Positions 11,261 through 24,085 of a stretch of DNA of 64,000 bases are shown piece after piece; position 1 is the stretch's first letter; every line of letters starts with the position of its first letter. Made by a program: the position numbers and the translations under genes. This DNA is from Quercus robur. Its lineage: Eukaryota; Streptophyta; Magnoliopsida; Fagales; Fagaceae. The notes beneath the pieces are model-generated. The model searched no databases, was not told the origin of the DNA, and saw only the letters and a list, made by a program, of their open reading frames with translations. Location: positions 19,443,351 through 19,507,350 of the forward strand of contig NC_065544.1 of the NCBI RefSeq assembly GCF_932294415.1, in the 5' to 3' direction.

Positions 11261-11543
11261 CTGAAATGCAGAAACTTTTTACAACCCAAATCTATAAATC
11301 TCAAAAAATTAAATAAAAATAAAAATAAAAAATAAAAAATAAAAAAAAAAACCCAACAAAACGTAAAAGCAGTTATATCAAACCCAGATCCTAAAATCCC
11401 AAAAATCTCAATACCCAGATATGCAAATCCAAAACCCACAATTCCTAACACCCAGATCCACAAAAATTCTCAAAACCCAGATAAAGATTGGAAGCCAACA
11501 GTAAAAATAGAGCATTAAAAAAAACAACAACAAAAGATAGTAC
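11261..11543 (-). other. Candidate 5'-UTR intron of the ROH1-like gene
   Basis: On the minus strand there is a good donor (TAAAG|GTACTATC, exon side ending at 11544) and a good acceptor (CTGCATTTCAG|CTTTTG, exon resuming at 11260) enclosing 283 bp of T-rich sequence. It lies between a possible promoter near 11.7 kb and the ATG at 10973. There is no transcript evidence. Confidence 0.45.
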
Positions 11544-11690
11544 CTTTATACCTTACTTCATGTCAAAGTATTACGGTTCAGAATAAAACATAGAAGTGCA
11601 GAGAATCAAACACATATAAAGAGCTTTTTAGAAGGAAGAGAAAGAAAAAAGAAAAGTCTAAATACTAAAATACATACAGCAGCAACTTGA

Positions 11691-11699
11691 ACTTATACA
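11691..11699 (-). promoter_or_regulatory. Possible TATA box of the ROH1-like gene
   Basis: The minus strand reads CTGTATAAGT, about 150 bp upstream of the proposed 5'-UTR donor. It is a weak single-motif call. Confidence 0.25.
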
Positions 11700-12212
11700 G
11701 CCAACGTTGGATCTCCAAACCCAAGCGAAGGACATGAGCCCCTCGACTTGGTCGAACCCAGAGTCAAAAGACCAGAAATATTGGACTTAATCAAAACCCA
11801 AAAATAAATCAAAATATGAAATTAAAAAAATAATAATAATAATAAAACGCGTGCATTGACTTTTTGCCCTCCAAAGTGTTGATATTTGCAAATATTTCTA
11901 ATATACCTTTGAATTCTTTTCGGTTCCTTATGTGGATCGCACGTGTTTATTTCATTTATACCCCTAACTTGCTGCTTTCCTTTATTTAACGAAAGCTTTT
12001 TTAGTGGTCCCTCATCCTAATAACGCTCTCCCTCCCCCCATTTTAAAATTCTTTATTTAATATTTGATTCTACCATTTGCACTTAATTTTGCAAGAATTC
12101 AATGTGTCCTAAAGAGTGAAAGAGGTCACAAAAAGAAATAGCATTGTCGGTTCGTCCATCACATGTAGTACTCTTCTTGTCTTTCTAAAAAAAATTAATT
12201 TTTTAGGTTATG

Positions 12213-12562
12213 CATGGTTTCAAAAATCGGAACAGTCAAAGAACCGAAATAGGGATCCGTTCCCAGTCTTTTCTACTTCTTGACCAGTTTTTTCGATTTT
12301 GACCAGTTATTTACTAGTTTTCACCAAACTGGTTCTATGTATGATTAATGGTTTTAAAAACCGGACCAGCCAGTTTGATCGGTTGAACTAAGAACCAGCC
12401 ACTAGTCCGATCCAAAAAAAACACTAAAAACCAGTCAAAAAACAGATAAAACTGGGAATCGGAGGCAAATCTAGTTTTGCCCGGGTCCGATTTTTAAAAC
12501 CATGGTACGATTCTTGATTCGACTGCTTGAACTAGTTGACCCGATCCGTTTTTTAAATCGTG
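12213..12562. mobile_element. Outer MITE of a nested pair
   Basis: The left end CATGGTTTCAAAAATCGG is matched in inverted orientation by the right end (reverse complement CACGATTTAAAAAACGG). The sequence is rich in ACCAGTT/AACTGGT words. It is split by a second, better-preserved element of the same kind at 12347-12504. Outer borders are approximate. Confidence 0.5.
12347..12504. mobile_element. Inner hAT-like MITE, 158 bp
   Basis: Terminal inverted repeats are about 20 bp: left AATGGTTTTAAAAACCGGAC, right (reverse complement) CATGGTTTTAAAAATCGGAC. It is flanked by 8-bp direct repeats GTATGATT (12339-12346) and GTACGATT (12505-12512), one mismatch, which fits the 8-bp target duplications of hAT transposons. 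There is no coding capacity. Confidence 0.7.
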
Positions 12563-14971
12563 CATATATGGTCTTATTCCCTAAAGTTGTCAATTTTGTT
12601 CCAATGGCTATTCCAATCAATGCATTGAAATGACATATTTCTGAACCCATTTGTTTCAACATACCATTTCAAGGTTATAACTTATAATTAATTTTAATAC
12701 ACACACATATTATGTAGCACAAAATAAATATACCTATATTTTATAACTTTGTATAAACTCTAACTCTTAACTCAATTACTCAAATGCAAATTCAACACAA
12801 AAACCTCAGCAATTGTCACACAATAACTCAAGGTTTAAACCCAAAACCCCAAACAGCCCAACCCCCCCACACACAGATAAAATAGTGAAATACCAAACCT
12901 TAACAAAACCATTTCAAGGTCAACCAAAAAAAAAAAAAACCAAACCAAACCTAAACATAAACATATATCAATAGCACATTAATCAACCCTCAAATCTTAT
13001 TAGATTTAGTAGAAACTAGATTATGGAATTTACCTCCTAAAATCACAAGAAACCAACTCACAATAAAGAGAATCAAATATGGAACTTCTCACAATAGCGA
13101 AATAGGTCTTCCTCAAGATGACAATCAAGGGCAAGCAACAATGGGTCTTCCTCACAAGGCTTTGTTGGAATGAAAGATAAAGAGAGAGTGTGTGAGAAAG
13201 AGTGTGAGATTGGATTTGAAAAGGGGAAAAGAAATGCAGAGTTTAAGAGAAGTAAACGGGAGAAGGAAAAAGGTCTTGAAATGCGTAATGAAATTTCTCA
13301 AAATTGACCAGAATGGATGGAACCGGCCAAAATGGTCTGAAATTTAGGCTAAGGTGGAAGGTGGTGTTTTCTTTTATTACAATAAATTTCGATTGTTTTG
13401 TCTTAAATGAAACGTATTTAATAATTTTACTTGTATTTCATTGTTGTATCTTACAGACTTATACTGATAACAAGTATGTTACCTTTTTGGAGTGAAATCA
13501 CGAATTAAACTCACAATTTCACTATAAAATAATGGGTTCACCCCAATATTATGTCTACCATTATACTACAAATCCTCCACAAATCAATTATCCACAGCCC
13601 TAAAGCCAATGTAGCCTCATCAATAATTCCCAAAACCACAATGCTACCGATGGTCAAACACATACCCAAAACAACCACACCAGCCAATCAATTTTAACTC
13701 AATATAATTTCAAAGAAAAATGGGTTAAACAAAGGGATTTTCTTAGCCCAGGTAAAACCAAAAGAGAAGAAAGATTATATGGAGGCATTCAATATTGGAA
13801 TCAATTAAACTAGGAGTACCTTGGTGGAACTAATTAGACGTTAACGTTGATGAGATTCTCGAGCTCAATCTCGTTCATGTTTGATTGGGAGAACCAGGGG
13901 CTTATTGAAGTGGCATGTCAGCATGTGTCATGTCATTGTTTTTAAGTGTTTTTCTTTTTTTCTTTTTTTTTTCTTTTTTTTGGATAATTGGATAGCTGAT
14001 TAGTTATAACAATAGGAAAGAATTATTAGAATCTTGGATCCCCTAATAAATTAAAGCAAATTATGTCATTACTTGCTTAAAAATAATTGACACACATGGG
14101 AAATTGGGAATATTGACACTAATGTGGGGGTATATTGCAATACTTATTTCAAATTAGGAGTTAATCATCATATTTGACACATGGGAAATTGGGAATATTG
14201 CAAAATAGGTGATTATTAGGAATAGTGAAGTATGACCTGAATAAAATAAATTTAGAAGGAAAAAGAAAAAGGAAAATAATATCCAAGATTCCTTTCAAGC
14301 ATCAAATTAATTATACCATATTAGTACATCATTCCTATTCATCGACCAACCATCATTATTGAATTGTCACGAAATCAACCAACATCACACCATTGCATGT
14401 CTATGCCACTTGCTCCCCATCTATTACCATACTCACTATGACCACCAATTCTGCTGTTGTTTAGGGTACATAGGCACACGATTATAAATTCATGTCTCTA
14501 CATTACAGGGAGGAAAGGAAAGAAAAGGAAACCAAATATTTTACCTTTGTTCCTACTTTCGAACATTAGCTTAAAAATACAAGTCGAGGGGCTACATTCC
14601 TCGGGAAGCATTTAAATAGTGTTAAGTAGGTTTTCTCAACAAAAAAAAATAGTGTTAAGTAGGCACCAAAAGTAACCAGATGAATCAAAATCATATGCCG
14701 TTGAAATTCATAATTGATTGAGCATGAAACAAAAGAAGGTACTAAAATTTTTAGTTCACAATGCAGTAAGCCCAGTTATCAGAATAGCACCATAATTGCA
14801 AATGAGTTTTACAACAACAGAATAACATTAACAACAATTTCCTACCCTAATGACAGCAAAAGGAAAAGATACAAAGAACCACCAAGAGAAAAGGAGAAAA
14901 AAGATTGTTATTTCACTTCTCTGCTTTTTGATCCTTGCCACCCTTCAGTTTTTTGCTTCCTTTTTTAATTA

Positions 14972-17900
14972 TTATTCACAAGCCAATTTGGTGTCAAAGC
15001 TGCTCAAGCAAATTGCAAAAGCCTGAAATGCAGATAAAGGATAACGATAATCCATGGTGAACATATCTTTACCAACTTTACCAAACTGTAGAATTATCTT
15101 ATCGTGCTCTTGTGGGGCAGGCTGAGATGGTGTTGGTGCACCAGCAGCTGGCTGTGTAGCAGCAATCAGCTGAAAGTTTTTAACAGATGCTACTGTTACC
15201 CGCCCACGGAAGTTCAAGCACCAACACTGTAATTGTTCATGCCATCTAGGGGGCTTATTTTTCAGAACCAAGGGTCTAAGTTTGCCGTCCTCATCATCAT
15301 ATTGGGGTCCACCAATTTCAGAAAATCGTGCGCTGCTAAAATCAACAGAGTGATCAAGGGACTTTGAGAAGGAGATGCTACGGAATGAGTCCTCAAGAGA
15401 GCGAGGAAGAAGCTCCGGCTGGCCAGGGACACTGCCGCCTGCATCAAGTGCTGAGGCCGGGATAGAATGCATCATGCAGTGCATCCTTCGTGGGCCCCGC
15501 GTGCCTAACACATTTAGTTCATATGTTACCTGGGCAATGTTGTAGCTGCCTGTTGGAACTTTTGGGGAAACTTTTTTGGAATAAAATCTGCGGCTTGAGC
15601 GCCCTGGAGGGGGGATGTGGGCAGAAGTGTATGGAGGCTGCGTATCATATATTATAAATTTTGTGCCAAGAAAGTTTGATCTGGAACATGAAGCCAAGTA
15701 CTCGTGTTTTAGTAAATTAAAATTTGAAAGAAAAAGGGAAAAAAAATGCTGAAAAAGAACCAATAAAAGCTTCTAGCAAATATACAACCCCTTTTTTCCT
15801 AGCTGGAATAACAAAGAAAACATAATGGCAACCATTTTAAATATATAACCTAAGGATCCTCAAATGAGGATATGTGCACAGGCACATGGAGGAACAGACA
15901 CATGGGAGAAGGTCCCCAGAAAAAATATAATAATAATTGGGGGTTTGAATCCCACTAATTGTGTAACATGACAAGGTAGTAAGCTCAACTGTTCAGCATG
16001 TCATAAAGACTCCTACCACGTATAAGAGGCACTCCATGGTGCTCTTTATAGTGGATCCTCTTTTGATTCATGAAGAGGGAATTACAGATATTCAATTTGA
16101 ATGCCTCTTTTAAGCAAACCATGTCATTTCTCCAAAAAGGCTGGATGACATTTGCATTCTGAAGTAATTAGTCTTTTTTCCACTAAGAGTATTTTAGCAT
16201 TTTACTACTTACTTTCCATTAACATTCCTCTAAATGGAAGAACATCAACAGCATCCTAAACTAGAAAATCTTCTTTGAAGAGTAAAACAGAAAGTTCTTC
16301 TAGAATGAATATTATTCTAAACGCTGGTCCCAAAAGTATGGAAAAGAACAATGTTAGTGAGACTACGCTGTTTGTATGTCTATGTAACCAGTATGGATAC
16401 CAAGGGAGCTTTATCCATAATAAGTTAAAAAGGTTGTACCCAAAGCACAAGGCCCCCACTTGTGCGAGGTCTAGAAGAGGTGGCCTCATCCCCGATTATG
16501 GAGAGGCTGATTCCTAGACTCGAACCCTAGACACATTGCTTGGACAAGGGTGGTTGCAATCACACCAATGCCCAAACTCAATATAGAATAAGCCAAATGT
16601 ATCAAAAATTTGGAAGAACATAATTTTGAATTTATGAAACACGTCCTACATTTTTTAGATAGTCCAGAATTAAGTATTGAATACACCTATTGGTATAGGA
16701 ATATATTGAATGATACCCTATTGAATACACCTATTAGTCCAGAATTAAGTATAGGAATACACCTATTGAATACACCTATTAGTATAGGAATACACCTATA
16801 TATATCGGTAAATAACTTGTAAAAGGTTCAAGGACACATGTTATTGTCAATGTTACACTACTTAGTAACTTTTAACACAAAGTATATTGACAAATCCACC
16901 ATTGGATTACATGGTCTCTCCATATCCTCCACGCTTGCCAAATATCAAAATGATAAAAATTTAAGATCTACTCCATCTATAGAAATTTTGCACTTTCAAA
17001 TTTTTTATATTAAAAGAAAAAAAACACAAGTTTACGCTTCCAATAGTAAATAGAATCCAGTTAACATAAAACTTCATTTGTGTTTTAAGCATGGAGTGAA
17101 AGTAACCCGTCAATATACTTATATTACTAAAATTTATTGAGTGGCATAACGTTAAAAAAGAGTTACACCACTAAATAGCTTTTAATATAATGAAAAAATA
17201 AAAATAAAAAATAAAAATCTACTTATTAACATATCCTCACCATATCTATCCTCTATTTTATAAAATGACATATTAATAACTTGTAACAACCATATGGATG
17301 TTTCTTAGTGCACATTGTGTATGTTTATGAAGAGAAATGTAAATAGGTATTGAGCCTACCTCAGCTTGCCAATATAAGTGCTACTTGATCTAGATATGTT
17401 ATCAGCATCCATAGAGATAACATATTCTGTGCATGTGGTTCTTCGAGTCCTCTTTGCCGAAAGAAGAAATTTTCCATTTTCAACCAGCAAAGCTGCAGGA
17501 GAAGAGAATAAGTAAATGTCCAATTTATTCAAGGAAAACAGTATATACAGACTGGTTCAAACCATTCAGGCAGGACAATACATAAAAAAATAAATAAATA
17601 AATAAAATGGAATAGATTTTCATAAAGAATAAATAGAACAAGATTATAAAGAAAAAAAAAATGTTAGTTAATCTTGAGTCTTGACTTAGGTCTACAGACT
17701 AACCAAAGAAGCATGATAAAAGGTAAAGTCAAACTCACTTTTCTCACAAATGGTGCGTGAAACTTGCTGGCCAAAACGCCATCACAAGTATTTTACGGAC
17801 CATTTTAATACCTCACTCAACAGCTACAGCACATTTTACTTATTTTTATCCATTTGCTGATTTAATTCTCCCTCGCTGACCAAAGAGCATTTGACATGGA

Positions 17901-19381
17901 ATTTTGCACTTGAATCAAACTCCAAAATTTCCATATATCTTGAAAATTAAGCTCTTTCATAGCCAAGGCAAGCTGAATTGACATCCTAAATACACCAAAA
18001 CCTATGGAATCGGACTATGAAGACCTAAAGAAGCTTTTTATAGCCAACATAAGTATAAATTTGACAATGCTTGGACTACGTCAAATAAAGCGTAGCTGAA
18101 CGGTAGGGCAAGTCTAGCTCTTTTCAGTTGCTTGTTTACAATTAAAAAGCCCTCTAATCATAGGGAGGCTGAGAGTGCTCATGAAAAGGAATAAATTATA
18201 AACATATACTTTCAGCATAATGTTTTCACAAACTAAATGAAAATGTGTCTTCTATGAGTATTAAAATAGACATAAGACAGGTATCCCAAAAGAACCATCA
18301 TATTGGGAAGTTACTAACTTATTTGCACTTAAACATCAGACACCCTTTAATTCATGAATTTACAAAGCACTGGCCTTCAACAAAGCATATTAGTTATTTT
18401 TCTTCTTTGGCTACAACAAGCAACATTATTGAATTGCACCAGCCAGTGCAATAGTGAACTTTTCACAAGAAACCCAGTATGCATCATTCACATACACTAC
18501 CAATACATTTTTTATGATCATAATAACAATAATTACAACTCTTCAAAGCAGAAAATTGGTATAAATACTTTTAGATTCATGTATGCATTCCAAAAAGAAA
18601 TACACTACCAAATTAATGAAAATACTTTAATTTAAAGACATTAAATGCCTTTTTGTTGCTGGATATCAATGAATAATATAGAACCACAAACTAAGAAATT
18701 CAAAGAGATTAAAAAGGCAACTTAACACTATGAAAGGATGCTTACCAGGACTAAGACACAGAAAAAGGTGGTATGTTAAATTAGATTTATCCCTTTTTAT
18801 GAAGCACTGGATAGCTCCGTCACGTGGCCCTGGCTGAAAATTCAAACAATCAAAAACAGTCAGTGGCACCCTATAGGATGTCCAAATGTTTTAATGCAGA
18901 CGCATTACCACTATAAATGAAACAGATAGAAAATCCTGGCAACTTTAATTCCATTACCAATTTGAGTTAAGAAAAAAACTACTAATAAACGAATAATAGT
19001 ATGCAATAAAACAAATGACACAACAGAACCAACCTGCTTCAGGGACACAGGGAAGGTAAGCTTCCCACAGAACTCAGGACTCTTCACTATATCTTTGCAC
19101 ATCGTCCTCCAAGAACGGCAAACTGCTGCACATGCAACAACATGCTTACGAGAAGGCCACACACTCTCACTTTCTTCCAGCCTCCTAATTACATCAAATA
19201 GTAGCTCAGGAGGTAGGCTAGCCCATCGACTGTTCTGTATTATGATAGGCTGTTCTTGCAAATCATGTAATGAACCATGAGATTTGCCTCTGTGATGACC
19301 AGTTAGCCTGACTTCAAAACCCCGTCTAGATAAGCTCCCAAAACCATCCCTCACATCACGTACTATGCTACGGAACGACAT
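14972..19381 (-). CDS. TULP: Tubby-like F-box protein (TLP), four coding exons
   Basis: Coding exons on the minus strand: 19381-19034, 18833-18746, 17492-17360 and 15680-14972 (1,278 nt, 425 aa plus stop). Every junction is GT-AG and the phases agree. Residues 1-50 are a basic leader. Residues about 52-100 are an F-box ([19 protein letters not shown]...CAAVCRSWR). The tubby domain runs from about 117 ([17 protein letters not shown]) through [17 protein letters not shown] and [12 protein letters not shown] (191-202) to the C-terminal signature [15 protein letters not shown]. Plant TLPs of about 380-450 aa bind phosphoinositides at the plasma membrane through the tubby barrel and can act as SCF subunits. 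The basic patch AKRTRR and the Arg before SNFLGTKF sit where PIP2-contacting residues lie in animal tubby. Introns hold minor repeats only. The gene looks intact; the TLP subgroup was not resolved. Confidence 0.96.
16660..16806. repeat. Degenerate tandem repeat in the last TLP intron
   Basis: Interleaved copies of GAATACACCTATT, AGTATAGGAATA and AGTCCAGAATTAAGTAT give an irregular array of roughly 30-50 bp units inside the intron 15681-17359. Confidence 0.6.
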
Positions 19382-20248
19382 TCTACAGGTGGATCACACT
19401 ACCAGTAAAATCAAATATCTCACACGAAACTTTCTGATAAATTATATTCCACTTATTAAGTACATACAGCTGCCCATAAACAAAAAGTGCATCAGTTCCT
19501 GCCAAAAATGTCATCAACAAAAATAAAGATAGCAAGAAAATAGAATAGGAAACAAAAGTAAAAAAGAAAAGAAAAAGAAAAAGGCAGCTTCACATGGACT
19601 ACAAAGTATTCCAAATAGCCGAACCTTATTTGTTAACAACTTTTATAGGTTCTTAACTTCATGCTTTACCAAAAAGCTATAAGTCAGTTTCACTAAGCCA
19701 AGTAACATTCTATCTTAAGAGCTCATCAAAAACTCTTAACTTGCTCTCTAAAGATATAATAAAACAAATTATACAGTGAAATACTTTCTGCAGTAAAGCA
19801 TACAATCCCTCTTAAGAAAAGGAAAATCTAAACAGAGACATAAAGCTGGCTGCGTTTGAGGAAAGTCGTTCATGGAAAACCATTAGGACAAGCCAAACCC
19901 AAATCTAGAAATAGAAACTAAAGTAATTTCCTTTACTTTGTTAAATTAATTATGTCACAAACCCATACCAAAAAAATAAATAAAAACCAGATGAAAGATA
20001 AAATTTTTATCTATATAACAAAGTGAGAATTTATACCTGCTGATCATATAACAAAGCCTTTTCTATTTTCTATATAATTTCTTAATTATTTTTAATTTAA
20101 CCCAGTTTCCGCTAGATGAACACAAATTCACTAATTCCATTCCAAAAATAAAATAGTACCCCCATCTCACTTCAACAAATTCCAAAATAAAATACTTGCC
20201 TTGTGCATCTACATATACCAAAAGTAAAAAAGTGTAAGAACACAAACC

Positions 20249-20311
20249 TGGTAAGGAAGCTAAGACCGATCAAAGCAGAGCTCAATAACTTAGTCAAAAC
20301 CCATCAAAGAT
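20249..20311 (-). other. 5'-UTR exon 2 of the tubby-like gene
   Basis: Proposed non-coding exon between acceptor TTTGCAG|ATCTTTG (20311) and donor TTACCAG|GTTTGTG (20249). The next exon begins one base before the ATG after CCTGTAG (19383). The junctions are strong consensus sites. Confidence 0.55.
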
Positions 20312-20476
20312 CTGCAAAGCACAACAACATGTAAATTTTTTATTAAAAAAACCCAGAAATTTCCTCATAAAGAGAAGACTACTAGAAGAAGTTAAAGAAC
20401 CAAGATTTTCTCTGGAATTTTTTTGAAACAAAAAGGTAGATTTGAAGGTGAGTGGAAGAAAAAGAGAGATCTATAC

Positions 20477-20795
20477 CTCAACGACAAGTACCTCAACAAA
20501 GACACAAATCTTAAACTAAAATCACAAACTTTCTTTTGGTGTTTTTTTTTTTAATTTTTATCTTCACTTCTACAGTTCTATCAGGTAATATAAGGTAACA
20601 ACAACAACCAAAGCAGAAGGAGAAAAGTCGTCAAAGTCAGAATTGTAACAACAACCCTTTTTTTCTTCAGACCACTGTACCTCTCTTTAGGTCTCTCTCT
20701 CTCTCTCTCTCATCCGGACTCCAAGTCTACATTAAATTTAGTTCACGGAAGCAGCAGAGAAAAAGGTACTAGTAAATTTAATAGTATTATTATTA
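20477..20795 (-). other. 5'-UTR exon 1 of the tubby-like gene
   Basis: Ends at donor GTCGTTGAG|GTATAG (20477). The 5' end is inferred from the TATA box at 20826-20833. It contains a (GA)n tract in the sense direction (about 20693-20711), which is common in plant leader and promoter regions. Confidence 0.45.
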
Positions 20796-20825
20796 TTTTT
20801 TTTTTTTTATGTTTAGGTAGTGATG

Positions 20826-20833
20826 TATATATA
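20826..20833 (-). promoter_or_regulatory. Likely TATA box of the tubby-like gene
   Basis: The minus strand reads CTATATATAC, placing a start site near 20795 and giving a leader that joins the two UTR exons described. Upstream (20840-21060) is AT-rich. Confidence 0.45.
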
Positions 20834-21475
20834 GTATGAAATATTAATAATCTTTCCTAAAGTGCCAAGTGTGTCACAACTCTTTCTTTTTTTTTTGTTT
20901 CTTTTTTGGTGGTGATGTTTTATGAGTAGGCTGTGTTATAAACTTACCAAAAGATTTATTAGACCAAAAGGGCTTTGACCTTTTCTGTCATATCTTACAA
21001 TACAACAACGGAAGTTGCAGCGAAAGAGTTGAATTGTAACTTGTAAGATATTCACAGGCAGAAGAGAGAGAGAGATATATAAAAATGAGTTGTCACTCAC
21101 TTGTAACTTGTAAGATTGTGGAATATACTATATAGAGTCTAGACTATGCTAGGTTTTATTCCTCTACGCTAGCTCCTTCTATTTCTGGATACGTACTTGA
21201 GATTTTTCCACTTTAGACTGCCCAAATTCCTTCCTTTTCTTTTTCTTTTAATAAGGTTGTGTTTTTCAGTTTTTGTTTAGTTTCTCAACCAAAAAAAAAA
21301 AAAAAAAAGTTGTGTTTTTGTTTGGACATAAAATGTTTTAAAATACTTTCTATATTTTCGGGTATTTTACCCAACTTAAAATGTTGGTCAGAAAAGAAAT
21401 TATTTGACCAATAAAATGGGTTTTAGGAGAAGTATATGCTATTTAGTATTATGATTCTTTAGGGGGTTATTTTGA

Positions 21476-21500
21476 TTTTTTTTTTTTTTTTTTTTTTTTT
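21476..21500. repeat. T homopolymer (about 25)
   Basis: Uninterrupted T run at the upstream edge of the LINE relic. Confidence 0.9.
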
Positions 21501-21523
21501 TTGGGGAAGACAGGCTACATAGT

Positions 21524-21961
21524 CCTATGAGGAAAGCAATTTGGAAGCCTCCCCCAGATGGGTGGGTTAAGTTGAATTTTGATGCAAGAGAAGAGAAAAC
21601 TTCTTTAATTGTAGTGGGCATAGATAATAAAGGAGATTTGATTTTTGCTTGGGCTAAACAAGTTGGACCGAGGTGGGTGAAGTAAAGACAGCACTTTGTG
21701 ACATCAGAAAAGCTATTAATAAAGGAATTTCTAAAATTATTGTGGAAGGGGATGTTTAGAATGTAATAGGTCCATTTGGGAAATGCAAGAATGAAGACTC
21801 ATTGGAGTATTGCAAAGGTGATTGCAGATATTTTAGATCTTGTTAAGTGTTTTGATGTGTTTTCTTTTTCTTTTATATACAGCGAGGGCAATGCTTCAAC
21901 CCATCTTTTAGCCCCATTAGGTTGCTTTTGTAAATTGGGTAAAGCCATTACCCATCTCTAA
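21524..21961 (+). pseudogene. Decayed LINE RNase H relic
   Basis: Reads in pieces as an L1-type RNase H domain: KAIWKPPPDGWVKLNFD, then after a frameshift TALCDIRKAINKGISKIIVEGD, an in-frame stop, and a C-terminal part with stops. The domain order matches the LINE ends at 8.2 and 25.3 kb, but this copy is much older. From 21642 on, it is part of a tandem duplication. Confidence 0.7.
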
Positions 21962-22125
21962 TGTCCCTCTCCTGGTTGTTCGGGTTGTGGAAAGAGAGAT
22001 GAATCCAGACCTTCCATTCTTTTGTACTTTGATGACTATCAATATAGTAATTATTTAGCAAAAAAAATTGTCAATAATGAAAAAAAAATTATTGACATTT
22101 AACAAACAAAAAAAAAAAAAACAAA

Positions 22126-22128
<3 letters not shown>

Positions 22129-22207
<79 letters not shown>
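22129..22207. repeat. Compound (TC)n(AC)n microsatellite, copy 1
   Basis: About 32 TC units followed by about 7 AC units. The homologous site in copy 2 is 23333-23397. Confidence 0.95.
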
Positions 22208-22846
22208 AGTACAAGCAACTCCTAAAATCATCTATTATTCTTTTAGCTCTCCAGGTTTTAAACATTGATGCTTTGCGCAATTGCAATGCAAAGCCAAAGT
22301 TATAAAATAGGGTCGCGATGGTCATCATTATGCCAATGTGAGCAATCCTATATTTATGTTATTGTTGTAGATAATGCTGTCAAAATCGAGATCCTATATA
22401 CGTAGAATCATAGGAGATAGGTGGAATCGTAGATCATAAGATCCTACATTATTTGAGGAAAAAAAAAAACACACACACACACACACACACATTGGTATGT
22501 TAAATAATCACATAAATTATACATTCATTCATAATTTGCATCCATTTGATGTATTACTATACATCACTATATCCATTTGTAAGTATCATTTAAAATAGGC
22601 CAAAAATCTCAAAACGTGACACTCTATTGGGATGTTATTTTTCATTTGGTCCAATTGACATTCTATCTCTCTACATTAGAAAAGCAAAACTTGATCTTTT
22701 AGGATATTATTTTTAATTTAGGTCCAACTAAACCTTATGTCAAGTTAAAGAAAATTACAAGAAATCAGGATCATTTGGGATCATCAGAATTGTACAATCC
22801 TACCAATCCTAAACAATTGCAAAGATCCTTGAAAGATTCGGATCGT

Positions 22847-23165
22847 TTTTTGCTTGGGCTGAACAAGTAGGACCGAGGTGGGTGAAGTAAAGGCAACACT
22901 TTGTGCCATCAGAAAAGCTATTAATAAAGGAATTTCTAAAATTATTGTGGAAGGGGATGTTTAGAATGTGATAGGTCCATTTGGGAAATGCAGGAATGAA
23001 GACTCATTGGAGTATTGCAAAGGTGATTGTAGATATTTTGGATCTTGTTAAGTGTTTTGATGCATTTTCTTTTTCTTTTATATACAGAGATGGCAATGCT
23101 TCAGTCCATCTTTTAGCCCCACTGGGCTACTTTTGTAAATTAGGTAAGGCCATTACCCATCTCTA
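22847..23165 (+). pseudogene. Second copy of the decayed RNase H relic
   Basis: Same order and same in-frame stop after IIVEGDV as the first copy, so the stop predates the duplication. Confidence 0.7.
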
Positions 23166-23325
23166 ATGTCCCTCTCCTGGTTGTTTGGGTTGTGGAAAGA
23201 AAGATGATTCCAGACCTTCCATTCTTTTGTACTCTGATGACTATCAATAAAGTAATTATTTAACAAAAAAAATGTCAATAATGAAAAAAAATTATTGACA
23301 TTTAACAAACAAAAATAAATAAAAA

Positions 23326-23332
<7 letters not shown>

Positions 23333-23397
<65 letters not shown>
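23333..23397. repeat. Compound (TC)n(AC)n microsatellite, copy 2
   Basis: About 16 TC units then about 16 AC units; the proportions are altered compared with copy 1. Confidence 0.95.
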
Positions 23398-23398
<1 letters not shown>

Positions 23399-23565
23399 GT
23401 ACAAGCAACTCCTAAAATCATCTATGATTCTTTTGGCTCTCCATGTTTTAAACATTGATGCTTTGCGCAATCGCGACGCAAAGCCAAAGTTATAAAATAA
23501 GGTCGCGATGGTCATCATTATGTCAATGTGAGCAATCCTATATTTATGTTATTGTTGTAGATAAT

Positions 23566-24085
23566 GCTGTCAAAATTGAGATCCTATATACGTAGAATCG
23601 TAGGAGGTAGGTGAGATCGTGGATCATAAAATCCTACATTATTTGAGAAAAAAAACACATTGGTATGTTAGATAATCACATAAATTATACATTCATTCAT
23701 AATTTGCATCCATTTGATTTTGATGTATTATTATACATTACTATATCCATTTGTAATCATCATTTAAAAGAAGCAAAAAATTTCAAAATGTGACACTCTA
23801 TTGAGATGTTATTTTTCATTTGATCCAACTAACACTCTATCTCTCTACGTTAGAAAAGCAAAACTTGATCTATTGGGATATTATTTTTCATTTAGGTCCA
23901 ACTCAGCCTTATGTCAAGTTAAAGAAAATTACAAGAAATCAGGATCGTTTGGGATCATTAGAATTGTACAATCCTACCGATCCTGAACAATTCCAAAGAT
24001 CCTTGAAAGATTCAAATCATTTTAGGTAGGTGAGATTGTAAAATCGTAGGATTTAGATTGGGATTTTGACAACTATGATTGTAGA
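23566..24085. mobile_element. Candidate TIR element (TTGTCAAAATCGAGATC family)
   Basis: The left end CTGTCAAAATTGAGATCC is matched in inverted orientation near 24055-24085 (ATTTTGACAACTATGATT). Related ends occur at about 22374, 27200, 28330 and 29700. The interior holds many GATC/CCTAC/GTAGG words. No target duplication established. Confidence 0.45.

Larger units (their letters stand above)
11701..14690. other. Intergenic between ROH1-like and tubby-like genes
   Basis: No host gene supported. It contains nested hAT-like MITEs (12213-12562), a C- and A-rich stretch near 12830-12950, and a direct repeat of ACACATGGGAAATTGGGAAT at about 14092 and 14177. The part nearest 14971 should include the tubby-like 3' UTR. 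Confidence 0.4.
21642..24024. repeat. Tandem duplication of a 1.2-kb unit (two copies)
   Basis: Copy 1 is about 21642-22846 and copy 2 about 22847-24024. Both run from TTTTTGCTTGGGCT through the RNase H relic, a (TC)n(AC)n microsatellite, ATTGATGCTTTGCGCAAT, and GTCAAAATCGAGATCC to CCTTGAAAGATTC. They differ by scattered substitutions, by microsatellite length (about 79 bp in copy 1, 65 bp in copy 2), and by a CA run near 22470 that is absent from copy 2. Confidence 0.9.

Noticed and set aside
16256-17053. Several short frames on both strands
   Set aside because: They fall inside the last intron of the tubby-like gene and have no domain.
22068-22268. Frame with Ser-Leu repeats
   Set aside because: Translation of the (TC)n(AC)n microsatellite.
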